From DASQHM01 sp035632095 (lineage in GTDB: Bacteria > Pseudomonadota > Alphaproteobacteria > Ferrovibrionales > Ferrovibrionaceae), in NCBI GenBank assembly GCA_035632095.1, contig DASQHM010000152.1, forward strand, positions 1-38,426: DNA of 38,426 bases, given 5' to 3'. The notes beneath the pieces were generated by a model. The model saw only the letters and a program-made list of their open reading frames with translations, made no database searches and was not told where the DNA came from. Shown here in pieces: positions 1-8,042 of this stretch. Every line of letters starts with the position of its first letter. Position 1 is the first letter of the stretch. Made by a program: the position numbers and the translations under genes.

Positions 1-1
1 G

Positions 2-25
2 CCGTTCATCTATACGTTGTTCTGA
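2..25 (+). CDS. C-terminal end of a probable DUF5989 family small membrane protein (partial)
   Basis: Only the last seven codons and a TGA stop are in the window; they read PFIYTLF. From memory, this is the conserved C-terminal end of the short DUF5989 membrane proteins that often precede NodU-type carbamoyltransferases. The stop lies 7 bp before the carbamoyltransferase ATG, which fits an operon. The function of DUF5989 is unknown. The identification rests on seven residues plus context, so it is tentative; the sequence upstream of the window would settle it. Confidence 0.45.
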   Translation, partial: PFIYTLF

Positions 26-32
26 CGCGGCG

Positions 33-1868
33 ATGCGCATTCTCGGCATTTCCGCGTTCTATCACGACGCTGCCGCCGCGCTGGTGGTGGACGGCCGCAT
101 CGTGGCCGCCGCGCAGGAGGAGCGCTTCTCGCGCAAGAAACACGATGCGCGATTTCCCAAGCACGCTGTCGACTATTGCCTGGCGGCCGGCGACATGGCG
201 CCCGCCGACATCGACTACGTGGCGTTCTACGACAAGCCGTTCATCAAGTTCGAGCGGTTGGTGGAGACCTATCTCGCGTTCGCGCCGAAAGGCTTCCGCT
301 CGTTCCGCACGGCGATGCCGCTCTGGCTGAGCGAGAAGCTGTTTCAAAAAGACCTGCTGCACAGAGAGCTCAGCGCCTTTGCGCGCGACGTCGATTGGCG
401 AGCCAAGCTGCTGTTCGCCGAGCACCATCAGAGCCACGCCGCCAGCGCCTTTTATCCCTCTCCTTACGAGGACGCGGCCGTGCTCACCATGGACGGGGTC
501 GGCGAATGGTCGACCACGTCGGTGGCGTTCGGCCGTGGCAGCCGGCTCGAAATCGAGCGCGAGCTGCACTTTCCCCATTCGCTCGGGCTGCTCTACTCGG
601 CGTTCACGTATTACACCGGGTTCAAAGTGAACTCCGGCGAATACAAAGTCATGGGCCTGGCGCCCTACGGCGAGCCGAAATACGCGCCGATCATTCTCGA
701 CAAGCTGGTCGATCTGAAGGAGGACGGCACCTTCCGCCTCGATCAATCGTATTTCGACTATTGCACGGGCTTGCGCATGACCAACGAGCGTTTCGCCGAT
801 CTGTTCGGCGGGCCGGCGCGCGGGCCGGAGGAATTGCTGACCCAGCGGCACATGGATCTCGCGGCGTCGATCCAGGCCGTGACCGAGGAAATCGTGCTCC
901 GCCTGACGCGCGGCTTGGCGCGCGAGCGGCGGACCCGCAACCTATGCCTGGCGGGCGGCGTCGCCTTGAATTGCGTCGCCAACGGCAAGGTGCTGCGCGA
1001 CGGTCATTTCAACGGCGTCTGGGTGCAGCCCGCGGCGGGCGATGCGGGCGGCGCGCTCGGCGCGGCGCTGGCCGCCTATTACGGCTACAAGGGCAACGTG
1101 CGCCACGTCGGCAACACGCAAGACGCCATGCAAGGCGCCTATCTCGGCCCGGCCTATTCGCAGGCGGAAATCGAGGGACGCCTGAGCGCGGCCGGGGCGC
1201 AATTCACCGTGCAATCCGACGGCGCGCTGATCGATGACACGGCCCGAGATCTCGCCGCGGGCAAGGCCGTCGGCTGGTTCCAGGGCCGGATGGAATTCGG
1301 GCCGCGCGCGCTCGGCGCCCGCTCGATCCTGGCCGATGCGCGCTCGCCGGAAATGCAGAAAACGCTCAATCTCAAGGTCAAGTACCGGGAATCGTTCCGG
1401 CCCTTCGCGCCCTCGGTGTTGCGCGAAGACGTCGCCGATTGGTTCGAGCTCGACAGCGACAGTCCTTACATGCTCATGGTGGCCGACGTCGCGGAGCGCC
1501 ATCGGCGCGCCATGACGGCGGACGAGGAGGCGCTGTTTGGCATCGACAAGCTGAACGTGCCGCGCTCGACCATTCCGGCGGTGACGCACGTGGACTATTC
1601 GGCGCGCATTCAGACCGTTCACGCCGACACCAACCCGCGCTACCACGCGCTCATTTCCGCATTCAAGGCGCTGACCGGCTGCCCGGTTCTGGTGAACACC
1701 AGTTTCAACGTGCGCGGCGAGCCGATCGTCTGCACGCCGGAAGACGCGTTCCGCTGCTTCATGGGCACCGAGATCGAGGTGCTCGCCATCGGCAACTGCC
1801 GCCTGGTCAAGGACGCGCAGAACCCATCGCTCAAGCGCGACTACAAGAACGCCTTCGACCTCGACTAG
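33..1868 (+). CDS. NodU/CmcH-family carbamoyltransferase
   Basis: This 611-residue cytoplasmic enzyme has the full length of the NodU/CmcH/TobZ carbamoyltransferase family, which moves a carbamoyl group from carbamoyl phosphate, through carbamoyl-AMP, to a hydroxyl on a sugar or other small molecule. The N-terminal Kae1-like domain starts ILGISAFYHDAA and carries the metal-binding EHHQSHAASAF segment near residue 130. The C-terminal domain begins around MEFGPRALGARS and contains VNTSFNVRGEPIV near residue 550. The ATG at 33 gives the family's usual start. It follows a probable DUF5989 gene by 7 bp and meets the acyl-CoA ligase tail to tail. The acceptor cannot be read from the sequence; a surface glycan or small-molecule decoration is likely, and nodulation factor is not implied because no nod genes are nearby. 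Confidence 0.9.
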   Translation: MRILGISAFYHDAAAALVVDGRIVAAAQEERFSRKKHDARFPKHAVDYCLAAGDMAPADIDYVAFYDKPFIKFERLVETYLAFAPKGFRSFRTAMPLWLSEKLFQKDLLHRELSAFARDVDWRAKLLFAEHHQSHAASAFYPSPYEDAAVLTMDGVGEWSTTSVAFGRGSRLEIERELHFPHSLGLLYSAFTYYTGFKVNSGEYKVMGLAPYGEPKYAPIILDKLVDLKEDGTFRLDQSYFDYCTGLRMTNERFADLFGGPARGPEELLTQRHMDLAASIQAVTEEIVLRLTRGLARERRTRNLCLAGGVALNCVANGKVLRDGHFNGVWVQPAAGDAGGALGAALAAYYGYKGNVRHVGNTQDAMQGAYLGPAYSQAEIEGRLSAAGAQFTVQSDGALIDDTARDLAAGKAVGWFQGRMEFGPRALGARSILADARSPEMQKTLNLKVKYRESFRPFAPSVLREDVADWFELDSDSPYMLMVADVAERHRRAMTADEEALFGIDKLNVPRSTIPAVTHVDYSARIQTVHADTNPRYHALISAFKALTGCPVLVNTSFNVRGEPIVCTPEDAFRCFMGTEIEVLAIGNCRLVKDAQNPSLKRDYKNAFDLD

Positions 1869-1926
1869 CGGCGGTGATGCGTCCTCACCCCGAGCTTGCG
1901 GAATGGCGAGGCGGGCGGTCTCCGGC

Positions 1927-3450
1927 CTAAGCCGTGAGCCCAAGTTTCTCCGCCAGCCCGATGCGCTGCAGCTTGCCGGTGGCGCCCTTGGGAATCTCGG
2001 CCATGATCAGCACCTTGCGCGGCACCTTGAAGTCCGCGAGGCGCTTGGCGCAGAAATCGCGCAAGTCGCGTTCGCTCGCCGCCTGACCGTCGCGCAACAC
2101 GACGGCGGCCGCCACGTCCTCGCCGAGCTTGTCGTGCGGCATGGCGAAGGTTACGACCTGCGCCACCGCCGGATGATCCAGCAGCACTTCGTCGACTTCG
2201 CGCGGCGAGATCTTCTCGCCGCCGCGATTGATGATCTCCTTTAATCGTCCGGTCAGGAACAGATAGCCATCGTCGTCGAAGCGGCCCTGATCGCCGGTGC
2301 GGAACCAGCCGTTGGTGAAATTTTCCGCATTGGCTTTCGGGTTGCTTTCGTAGCCGAGGGTGACGTTGGGCCCGCGGATCACCACTTCGCCGATCTCGCC
2401 CCGCGGCAGCAGATTGCCGCGCGCATCCATGATCGCCACGTCCGGACCGGCGGCGACGCCGACCGAGCCGGCCTTGTGCGCCGCGGGCGGCAGGGGATTG
2501 GACGCCATCTGATGCGCCGCTTCCGTCATGCCGTAGGATTCGATCACCGGCGCCGAGAACACAGCCTCGAGCTCGGCCATGACCTGGGGCGGCAGCGACG
2601 ACGACGACGAGCGGATGAAGCGAAGCGGATTGGCCGCGATGATTTCGCGGTTGCGTTCGGCGCGGGTCAGGATCGCCTGATGCATGGTGGGCACGGCCGT
2701 GTACCAGGTCGGCCGCGCCTCCTTCAGCCAGGCGAAGAACTTGAGCGCGTTGAAGCCCGGCGTGCAGAACACGCTGCCGCCGGCGCCGAGCGAGGACAGG
2801 GTCGCGGCCATCAAGCCGTGAATGTGGAACAGCGGCATGACGTTGAGGCAGCGGTCCTTCCTGGTCAGGTGCAAGGTCTCGCGAATATGCCGCGCCGTGG
2901 CCGATACGTTGCGATGGTTGAGCGGCACGATCTTCGGCCGCGAGGTGGTGCCCGACGTGTGCAGCACGAGCGCCACGTCCTCCGGCCCGGCGGGCCCGGC
3001 GCTCGCCGGCGCACCCTTGATCGCCGCGTCGAGCGTGAAACCGCCGGCCGGGCCCGATCCATCGGCCTGCAGCGCGATGATCGGAATGTTGCGCCGGCGC
3101 GCGACTTCGATGGCCGGCGAGGACGATCCCATCTCGACCACAAGACCCTTGGCATTCAGATCGGAGAGATAGAAGTCGAACTCGTCCGCGCGATAGGCCG
3201 GATTGAGAGGCGCGGTTGTCGCGCCTTGCGCGATGCAGAGAAAGGCGGTCGCCATCTCGGGCCCGTTCGGCAGCACGATGCCGATACGGTCGCCGCGGCC
3301 GAGCCCCATGGCGTTAAGACGTTGCACGGTCGCGCCGCTAAGCCGCCGAAGCTCGGCGAAGGTCATGGACCGGCGATCCGGCGCCGCTATGGCGGCGTCG
3401 TTGTCGCGTCCGGCGGCCAGCACTTCGCGCACGGTTTCGGCATTGCTCAT
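1927..3450 (-). CDS. AMP-dependent acyl-CoA synthetase, oxalyl-CoA synthetase (Pcs60/AAE3)-like
   Basis: A 507-residue adenylate-forming enzyme that would activate a carboxylic acid to its acyl-AMP and then to the CoA thioester. The P-loop HTSGTTSRPK is at residues 164-173, ESYGMTEAAHQM near 305, the WFRTGDQG and GRLKEIINRGGEKI motifs follow, and the catalytic lysine sits in PKGATGKLQR near the C-terminus. The SRPK form of the P-loop and the overall pattern resemble the Pcs60/AAE3 oxalyl-CoA ligases, but the substrate is not proven; medium-chain or other short acids are alternatives. I chose the ATG at 3450, preceded by a GCGAGGAC ribosome-binding site, over an upstream in-frame extension that has no family character. 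It lies 74 bp downstream of the RibB fusion gene on the same strand and may be read from its promoter. Confidence 0.88.
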   Translation of the reverse strand: MSNAETVREVLAAGRDNDAAIAAPDRRSMTFAELRRLSGATVQRLNAMGLGRGDRIGIVLPNGPEMATAFLCIAQGATTAPLNPAYRADEFDFYLSDLNAKGLVVEMGSSSPAIEVARRRNIPIIALQADGSGPAGGFTLDAAIKGAPASAGPAGPEDVALVLHTSGTTSRPKIVPLNHRNVSATARHIRETLHLTRKDRCLNVMPLFHIHGLMAATLSSLGAGGSVFCTPGFNALKFFAWLKEARPTWYTAVPTMHQAILTRAERNREIIAANPLRFIRSSSSSLPPQVMAELEAVFSAPVIESYGMTEAAHQMASNPLPPAAHKAGSVGVAAGPDVAIMDARGNLLPRGEIGEVVIRGPNVTLGYESNPKANAENFTNGWFRTGDQGRFDDDGYLFLTGRLKEIINRGGEKISPREVDEVLLDHPAVAQVVTFAMPHDKLGEDVAAAVVLRDGQAASERDLRDFCAKRLADFKVPRKVLIMAEIPKGATGKLQRIGLAEKLGLTA

Positions 3451-3524
3451 GGCGTCCTCGCGATTGTTTCGCGAACGGATACCATAGTTCCACCGTCGGG
3501 TCAGGCTGGACTTTGGTCGCGGTT

Positions 3525-5027
3525 TCAGGCGTCGAGGCGGTCGATTCCGGCGATCCGGATGCCGAAGCCGGCCAGTCCCACATAGCCCAATTGGTGCGTG
3601 GTGAGGAGGGTGATCGCGCCGAGGCCGAGGTCGCGGAGGATCTGGGCGCCGATGCCGATTTCGCGCCAATGCTGATCGCGCGATGCATAGCTCGGCGCCC
3701 CCCCTTGCTCGCTAAGGCTCGGCGACGCGACGCCGGCCGCGCCCTCGCGCAAGTAAACGACGACGCCATTGCCGGTCTTGGCGATATGGGCCAGCGCCCG
3801 CGACAGCAACGCCGCGCCGCTCGATCCGCCGCGGCCGAACACGTCGGCGATGACTTCTTCGCGGTGGATGCGCACCGGCACCGGGCTTGTTGATCCGATG
3901 TCACCGAAGACCAGCGCCAGATGCTGCGTCTTGTCGAACGGCGTCGCATAGGCGATGGCGCGGGCCGGCCCGATCTCGGTCGCGATCTCGAACTCGGACA
4001 CGCGATGCACCAGGCGCTCGCGTTGGCGGCGATAGGCGATGAGCTCGGAGATGGATACGATCTTCAGCCGGTGCTCGCGGGCGAAGGCGACCAGCTCCGG
4101 CATGCGCTTGACCGTGCCGTCGTCGTTGACCAGCTCGGCCAGCAACCCGACCGGCGGCAGTCCGGCGAGCGCCGCCAGATCGGTCGCCGCCTCGGTATGG
4201 CCGGAGCGAACCAGCACGCCGCCGTCCTTGGCCACGATGGGAAATACGTGGCCCGGACGCACGAAATCGTCCGCCGTCACGTTGCCATTGGCCAGCGCCC
4301 GGACGGTTGCGGTGCGCTCGCTCGCGGCGATGCCCGTGGTCAGGCCCTCGCGATAGTCCACGGAGATGGTGAAGGCGGTGCCGAGCGGCGCGTTGTTGTC
4401 GTGCACCATCGGCGTAAGGCGCAGCGTGCGGGCGCGTTCCGGAGTGACGGCCGCGCAGAGAATGCCGCTGGTGTGGCGGATCATGAATGCCACCTGCTCC
4501 GGCGTCGCCTTCGACGCGGCCAGGACCAGATCGCCCTCGTTCTCGCGGTCTTCGTCGTCGACCACGACGACCATTTCACCCCGGGCAACGGCGCGGATGG
4601 CATCGTCGATGCTGTCGAGCTGTGAAGCCGGCGAGCGCTTCGTCTCTTTGCCCTTGCCGCTCTCCTGCTTGTAGGCGACCACGTCGCTCAAATAGACCCG
4701 GCGATGGGTGCCGACACGGCGATGCGGCAGCGCGCCGGCTTCGATCAGCTTCACCAGATGGGGCCGCGATATGCCGATCAGCTCCGCCGCCTGCTGGGTG
4801 GTCAACTCGCTTTGCACCGGCAACACGCTAACACCCCGGCCCGCCGCCATTTCGTTGAGGGCCAGGCGCAGCAGCTCGAACGCCGGTGCGGGAATGGGGA
4901 CGGGGGCACCGCCGGGCACCTGCACCGAGATCGTCCCGGTGGCCGCATGGGCCAGGCTGCGGCTCGATTCTCTGGCGATTTCAAGATCTTGTGGGCTCGG
5001 CGACTGGCTGGCGGCGGCTGTGGTCAT
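3525..5027 (-). CDS. ribB: Excisionase-type HTH fused to RibB (DHBP synthase) and a degenerate GTP cyclohydrolase II domain
   Basis: A 500-residue three-part protein. Residues 1-73 and the winged HTH at about 74-118 (ELTTQQAAELIGISRPHLVK, then RRVGTHRRVYLSDVVAYK) match the excisionase-family DNA-binding proteins known as antitoxins of PIN-domain toxins. A short basic linker (119-137) leads into DHBP synthase (138-335), which turns ribulose 5-phosphate into 3,4-dihydroxy-2-butanone 4-phosphate for riboflavin. It keeps DDEDRENEGD (157-166), RHTSGILC, LTTGIAASER and HTEAATDLA (277 on). Residues 340-500 align with GTP cyclohydrolase II but lack the zinc cysteines (GRGGSSG at 398-404), as in RibBX-type proteins, so that step is probably absent. 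The ATG at 5027 has GAGGGA 9 bp upstream; an in-frame TTG at 5051 falls inside the predicted promoter. No start codon lies between HTH and RibB, so the fusion is obligatory. No toxin gene is adjacent. Confidence 0.9.
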   Translation of the reverse strand: MTTAAASQSPSPQDLEIARESSRSLAHAATGTISVQVPGGAPVPIPAPAFELLRLALNEMAAGRGVSVLPVQSELTTQQAAELIGISRPHLVKLIEAGALPHRRVGTHRRVYLSDVVAYKQESGKGKETKRSPASQLDSIDDAIRAVARGEMVVVVDDEDRENEGDLVLAASKATPEQVAFMIRHTSGILCAAVTPERARTLRLTPMVHDNNAPLGTAFTISVDYREGLTTGIAASERTATVRALANGNVTADDFVRPGHVFPIVAKDGGVLVRSGHTEAATDLAALAGLPPVGLLAELVNDDGTVKRMPELVAFAREHRLKIVSISELIAYRRQRERLVHRVSEFEIATEIGPARAIAYATPFDKTQHLALVFGDIGSTSPVPVRIHREEVIADVFGRGGSSGAALLSRALAHIAKTGNGVVVYLREGAAGVASPSLSEQGGAPSYASRDQHWREIGIGAQILRDLGLGAITLLTTHQLGYVGLAGFGIRIAGIDRLDA

Positions 5028-5031
5028 GGCG

Positions 5032-5037
5032 TCCCTC
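5032..5037 (-). promoter_or_regulatory. Ribosome binding site of the HTH-RibB gene
   Basis: GAGGGA on the minus strand, about 4 nt short of the usual optimum but well placed ahead of the ATG at 5027. It decides the start in favour of that ATG and against the upstream in-frame TTG at 5051, which would overlap the predicted -10 element. Confidence 0.7.
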
Positions 5038-5053
5038 GATGGATACGCCAAAC

Positions 5054-5081
5054 ATTATTCAGTTATTTCGAATATGGTCAA
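5054..5081 (-). promoter_or_regulatory. Sigma70-like promoter of the HTH-RibB gene
   Basis: Reading on the minus strand, TTGACC (5076-5081) is separated by 16 bp from AATAAT (5054-5059), five of six bases matching the consensus -10. The whole 72-bp gap is AT-rich, unlike the surrounding DNA. Transcription would start near 5047, giving a leader of about 20 nt, too short for an FMN riboswitch. Confidence 0.6.
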
Positions 5082-5100
5082 CAATCGAAATAATCGAAAT
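5063..5100. promoter_or_regulatory. Triple TCGAAAT operator-like repeat around the -35 box
   Basis: TTATTTCGA (5063-5071) and TCGAAATAA (5085-5093) form a perfect 9-bp inverted repeat with a 13-bp spacer that contains the -35 box. A further TCGAAAT at 5094-5100 follows directly, making a tandem ATTTCGATT pair on the minus strand. The arrangement is what an autoregulatory repressor site would look like, and the downstream gene carries its own DNA-binding domain. That the HTH-RibB protein binds here is an inference. Confidence 0.6.
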
Positions 5101-6320
5101 CAACCCTTGGCGGTCTTCGGATCGGGGACCAAGGCCATGCAGGCCACGGCGCAAAGATTGACGGCGGCACCGGCCAGGATCGGCAGGGTGTAGCTCTGGG
5201 TCAGATCGAAGGCGATGCCGGCGGTCCAAGGCCCGAACAGCGTGCCGAAGCTGACGCTGGTGTAGAGCAGGCCGATGATGGCGCTGACGTTGCGGGCGCC
5301 GAAGTAATCGCCGGTGAGCGCCGGCGCCAGCGCGACGAAGCCGCCGTAAAACATGCCAAACGCCAAAGCAAAAATGGCGAGGCCGATCGGGCCGCTCGCG
5401 CCGAGCCACCAAAGGTCCATGATCATCATGCCGAGGAACATGGCGAGGTAGGAGCGGCGGCGGCCGAAGCGATCGGCGAGGCTTCCGAGCAGGAACCGCC
5501 CGGCGACACTGCCGGCGCCGATCAGGCCGAAGAGCTGCACGCCGGTACTCTCCGACAAGCCGTGATCGCGCGCGTAAGCCGCGAGGTGCACGAAGGGCAC
5601 GAAGAGCGCGAAGCCGCTCAGGCCCGACGCGATGTAGATGAGCCAGAACACGCGGCTGCGGAGCGCCTCGCCCACTGTGGCGCCGCTCGCGGCGTGGTTC
5701 GCGGCGGCGGCGCTCGGTGACGCGTCGCCGTCGGGATTGAGGCCGCGGCGCGCCGGCGACTGCTCGATCAAAAGGGCCGCGCCGATGCCGAATACGGCGA
5801 TGACGATGCCGAGGATGCTATAGGTCTCGCGCCAGCCGACGCGGCCGATCATGATCTCGGCCAAGGGCGGCATGACGAGATTGCCGACGCCGATGCCGGC
5901 CACCGCCAGGCCCGACGCAAAGCCGCGACGGCGGACGAACCAGCGCTGCACCGCGCCGATCGCCGGTACGTAGGCAAAGCCGATGCCGAGGCCGACCGCC
6001 GCGCCGTAGCTCAAATAGACCTGCAGCAACGATTGCGCGCGAGCTGCGAGCAGCAGCCCGACGCCGATCAGCAGCATGCCGAATATGCAGACGATGCGCG
6101 GTCCGATCCGATCCGCAATGCGGCCGCTGACGGCGCCGAGGCTGAAGTAGAGAAAGCCGCTGAGGCTGAACACCAGCGAGATGTCGCCGCGGCTGGCGTT
6201 GAATTCCTTCTGCAGGCTGGCGAAGAACGCGGCGAAGGAATAGGCGGTGCCGTAGCTCAGCAGCATCAGCACGAAGGCGGCGCCGACCACGATCCAGCCG
6301 TAGAACAGACGCGACGCCAT
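5100..6320 (-). CDS. MFS transporter, monocarboxylate/oxalate-formate antiporter type
   Basis: A 406-residue inner-membrane carrier with about twelve hydrophobic segments and a charged central loop near residues 190-215. It starts GWIVVGAAFVLM and carries a GRIADRIGPR loop between helices 2 and 3 and RWFVRRRGFASGLA between 4 and 5, the pattern of the MCT/OFA branch of the major facilitator superfamily. These carry organic anions such as monocarboxylates, oxalate or formate; the substrate here is unknown. The ATG at 6320 has a GGAGAGGAG ribosome-binding site just upstream. It ends 72 bp before the HTH-RibB start. With an oxalyl-CoA-like ligase two genes downstream, organic acid uptake is a reasonable guess, and flavin transport is another possibility given the riboflavin neighbour; neither is shown. 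Confidence 0.82.
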   Translation of the reverse strand: MASRLFYGWIVVGAAFVLMLLSYGTAYSFAAFFASLQKEFNASRGDISLVFSLSGFLYFSLGAVSGRIADRIGPRIVCIFGMLLIGVGLLLAARAQSLLQVYLSYGAAVGLGIGFAYVPAIGAVQRWFVRRRGFASGLAVAGIGVGNLVMPPLAEIMIGRVGWRETYSILGIVIAVFGIGAALLIEQSPARRGLNPDGDASPSAAAANHAASGATVGEALRSRVFWLIYIASGLSGFALFVPFVHLAAYARDHGLSESTGVQLFGLIGAGSVAGRFLLGSLADRFGRRRSYLAMFLGMMIMDLWWLGASGPIGLAIFALAFGMFYGGFVALAPALTGDYFGARNVSAIIGLLYTSVSFGTLFGPWTAGIAFDLTQSYTLPILAGAAVNLCAVACMALVPDPKTAKG

Positions 6321-6464
6321 GACGGCTCCTCTCCGCGCGCAAGGGCCAGACCATCACGCACGAGAGGTCCGCCGCCATCCGCATCTTGCTATGGGCGGCG
6401 GCGCCCGATCCACAGCTCGCAGGCCGCCGCTTGCATGGCTGTCGCGCAATTGTCGCGGGACGCC

Positions 6465-7967
6465 CTAACCGCGCCGTGCCGCCATCCACTGTGCCAGCGC
6501 TTGCGGCGCGCCGGGCGGAAGATGCAGGCCGCGCTTCGTGCGCCTCCAGAGCACGTCGTCGGCCGTCTCGGCCCATTCCTCGCGCATGAGCCAATCGACC
6601 TCGCGTTCGTAAAGTCCGGCGCCGAAGTGCGTGCCCAGATCGCTCATGGTCTTGGCGTCGCCGAGCAGCGGGCGGACGCGCGAACCGTGGCGGCGTGCCA
6701 AAGCTGCGAGGAGCGACGCATCGAGCGCCGGCCAGTGGCGGCGGACATCGTCGAGGAAGGCGGCAAAGTTGGGCGCGCCGAGATCGCCGCCAGGCAACGG
6801 CTTGGCATGAGTCCAGACAGCGCCCATGCCTGGAAAATACGGCGCGAGCTTTTCGAGCGCATGCTCGGCCAGGCGGCGATAGGTGGTGATCTTGCCGCCA
6901 TAGACGGACAGCGCCGGCGGGCCGGACGCATCCAGGTCGAGCACGTAGTCACGCGTGATCGCCGACGGATCGCTCTGGCCATCGTCATAGAGCGGGCGCA
7001 CGCCGCAATAGGTCCAGGCCACATGCTCCGGCAGCACGCGCTGCGCAAAATAGCGGCTTGCGGCCTCGCAGAGATAGTCGATCTCGTGCGGCTCGGTTTT
7101 GCTGCCGTCCTCGATGTTCTCGACGGCGATGTCGGTGGTGCCGATCAGCGTGAAGCGGTCTTCATAGGGAATGGCGAATATCACGCGCCGATCCGGTTGC
7201 TGGAAAATGTAGGCCTGCGCTCCCTCGAACAGGCGCGGCACGACGATGTGGCTGCCTTTGATCAAGCGCACCTGGTTGGCCGCAATGAGTCCAAGTGCGC
7301 CCGTCGCCACGTCGCGGACCCAGGGTCCACCGGCATTGACCACGGCGCGGGCCGCGACCTCTCGCGTTTCGCCGCGATCGCTTCGCACGGTCGCGCGCCA
7401 GAGCGCGCCGTCGCGGCGCGCGCCGATGAGTGCCGTTCGCGTGCGGACCTCGCCGCCGAGTTCGCGCACGCCGACGGCATTCAGCGCGACCAGGCGCGCA
7501 TCGTCGACCCAGCAATCGGCGTAGGAAAAGCCGCGGCGAAATTCCGGCTTCAACGGCCGGCCCGCCGCGCTTCGCCGCAGGTCGAGGCTGCGAGATCCCG
7601 GCAGGCTGCGGCGTCCGCCCAGATGGTCGTAGAGAAACAAGCCGATGCGGATCATCCACGCCGGGCGCAAATGCGCGTCGTGGGGCATGACGAAGTCGAG
7701 CGGCCAAATGATGTGCGGCGCCAATTTGAGCAGCACTTCGCGTTCGGCCAGCGCCTCGCGCACCAGGCGGAATTCGTAGTGTTCCAGATAGCGCAAGCCG
7801 CCGTGCACCAGCTTGGTGGAAGCCGACGAGGTGGCGCCGGCCAAATCGCCCTTGTCGATGACCATGACCTTCAGGCCGCGTCCCGCCGCGTCGCGCGCGA
7901 TGCCGACGCCGTTCACGCCGCCGCCGACGACGAGGAGGTCAAACGGAGAGTCGCTCGAATTGGTCAT
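6465..7967 (-). CDS. glpD: Glycerol-3-phosphate dehydrogenase (aerobic, FAD)
   Basis: A 500-residue peripheral membrane flavoenzyme that oxidises sn-glycerol 3-phosphate to dihydroxyacetone phosphate and passes electrons to quinone. The N-terminal dinucleotide fold is clear (VVGGGVNGVGIARDAAGRG from about residue 11), followed by the family motif ATSSASTKLVHGGLRYLEH. The FAD-contacting segments GPWVRD, GVRPLYDDG and VYGGKITTYRRLAE are present, and the C-terminal domain with YEREVDWLMREEWA is complete. Length is normal. No glpF, glpK or glpR is adjacent, so glycerol uptake genes must lie elsewhere. The gap to the MFS gene downstream is 144 bp, in which I see no clear signal. Confidence 0.95.
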   Translation of the reverse strand: MTNSSDSPFDLLVVGGGVNGVGIARDAAGRGLKVMVIDKGDLAGATSSASTKLVHGGLRYLEHYEFRLVREALAEREVLLKLAPHIIWPLDFVMPHDAHLRPAWMIRIGLFLYDHLGGRRSLPGSRSLDLRRSAAGRPLKPEFRRGFSYADCWVDDARLVALNAVGVRELGGEVRTRTALIGARRDGALWRATVRSDRGETREVAARAVVNAGGPWVRDVATGALGLIAANQVRLIKGSHIVVPRLFEGAQAYIFQQPDRRVIFAIPYEDRFTLIGTTDIAVENIEDGSKTEPHEIDYLCEAASRYFAQRVLPEHVAWTYCGVRPLYDDGQSDPSAITRDYVLDLDASGPPALSVYGGKITTYRRLAEHALEKLAPYFPGMGAVWTHAKPLPGGDLGAPNFAAFLDDVRRHWPALDASLLAALARRHGSRVRPLLGDAKTMSDLGTHFGAGLYEREVDWLMREEWAETADDVLWRRTKRGLHLPPGAPQALAQWMAARRG

Positions 7968-8042
7968 GGGAAATGGGCGATGGGATACGCCGGCGACCTA
8001 ATCACTCGGCGCGGGGCCGCGTCAATGGCCGCCCTCGAAGGG

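Noticed and set aside
3525..5027. Two separate genes (an antitoxin and ribBA) joined by a sequencing frameshift
   Set aside because: Frame, codon use and linker are continuous and no start codon exists at the junction; a deletion in the assembly cannot be fully excluded without reads.
5028..5099. FMN riboswitch in front of the RibB fusion
   Set aside because: The gap is only 72 bp and the predicted leader about 20 nt; no RFN-element strings are seen.
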